Shown: positions 23,334 to 23,492 of the stretch, piece by piece | Position numbering within the stretch: the first letter of the stretch is position 1 | Layout: each line of letters begins with the position of its first letter | Assembly: GCA_023443345.1 (NCBI GenBank) | Contig: JAEZUZ010000111.1 | Span: 1-23,492 of the forward strand | Direction: 5' to 3' | DNA from: Bacillota bacterium | Lineage (GTDB): Bacteria; Bacillota; Clostridia; Peptostreptococcales; Acidaminobacteraceae | Length of the DNA: 23,492 nucleotides | Notes under the pieces: generated by a model | The model's database searches: none | The model's input: the letters and a program-made list of their open reading frames with translations, nothing else | Told to the model about the DNA's origin: nothing | Position numbers and translations under genes: made by a program

Positions 23334-23492
23334 TAAAAACAGAGAAATACTTTTAGAAGTTAAAAATTTAAAACAATATTTTCCTATTGGAAGACGCAAA
23401 GTTGTTAAAGCAGTAGACGATATTAGCTTTCATATATATAAAGGAGAGACATTTGGTCTTGTTGGGGAATCTGGCAGTGGAAAATCTACAAC
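23326..23492 (+). CDS. oppF: Oligopeptide ABC transporter ATP-binding protein OppF (partial)
   Basis: An ATG at 23326 overlaps the end of oppD and opens a frame that runs to the window edge (55 codons). It reads [13 protein letters not shown] near the N-terminus and reaches Walker [10 protein letters not shown] at the edge. The QYFPIG-type wording is typical of OppF/DppF, the second ATPase of the transporter. AGGAG at 23314-23318 is the ribosome site. The rest of the gene lies outside the window. Confidence 0.92.
   Translation, partial: MNNKNREILLEVKNLKQYFPIGRRKVVKAVDDISFHIYKGETFGLVGESGSGKST

Noticed and set aside
1..23492. CRISPR array, transposon, prophage or tRNA
   Set aside because: No regularly spaced repeats, inverted-repeat-bounded transposase genes, phage genes or cloverleaf-forming sequences were seen on either strand.

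Overview
The window is AT-rich, densely packed and mostly single-stranded. Gene content and codon use (AGA arginines, many GTG/ATG 4-11 nt overlaps, strong GGAGG ribosome sites) point to a low-GC anaerobic Gram-positive. My best guess is Tissierellia/Peptoniphilaceae (Peptoniphilus, Parvimonas or Anaerococcus relatives). That placement is inferred from gene content and style, not from a marker search. I see no rRNA, tRNA, CRISPR array, insertion sequence or prophage. The region looks like core chromosome.

Layout. (1) 1-576, minus strand: the 5' part of a degV-family fatty-acid-binding protein gene, cut by the window edge. (2) 659-4011: a PucR-type regulator, a DUF2877 (AllH/YlbF-like) protein and carbamate kinase, closed by a strong terminator. 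This looks like a reduced version of the oxamate/ureide carbamoyl-transfer locus, without FdrA/YlbE here. (3) 4117-11883: a long probable operon of rho (short, lacking the N-terminal helical subdomain), ung, a complete SUF iron-sulfur set in the order sufC-sufB-sufD-sufS-sufU, and an M29 metallo-aminopeptidase, closed by a terminator. (4) 12007-19048: an EF-G-like GTPase, radA, a CarD-family regulator, a YacL-like PIN/TRAM membrane protein, two uncharacterised proteins (one membrane-anchored with a LiaF-like C-terminus) and a Sir2-family protein missing one zinc cysteine. A bidirectional terminator follows. (5) 19103-19492, minus strand: a small DUF3899-like membrane protein. (6) 19539 to the right edge: a strong sigma-A promoter with repeated candidate operator motifs, driving an oligopeptide ABC transporter (oppB, an unusually large oppC, oppD, and the start of oppF).

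How the genes work together. The SUF block is a self-contained cluster-assembly machine: SufS desulfurase with SufU sulfur acceptor feeding a SufBCD scaffold. The opp block imports peptides, which the M29 aminopeptidase could help degrade, although the two are in different transcription units. The radA-carD-yacL stretch is the remnant of a conserved Firmicutes neighbourhood from which disA and ispD/ispF are absent here.

The most interesting leads are the minimal PucR-DUF2877-carbamate kinase locus, the unknown pair in front of the degenerate Sir2, and the repeat-rich opp control region. No clearly new system is proven by the sequence alone.
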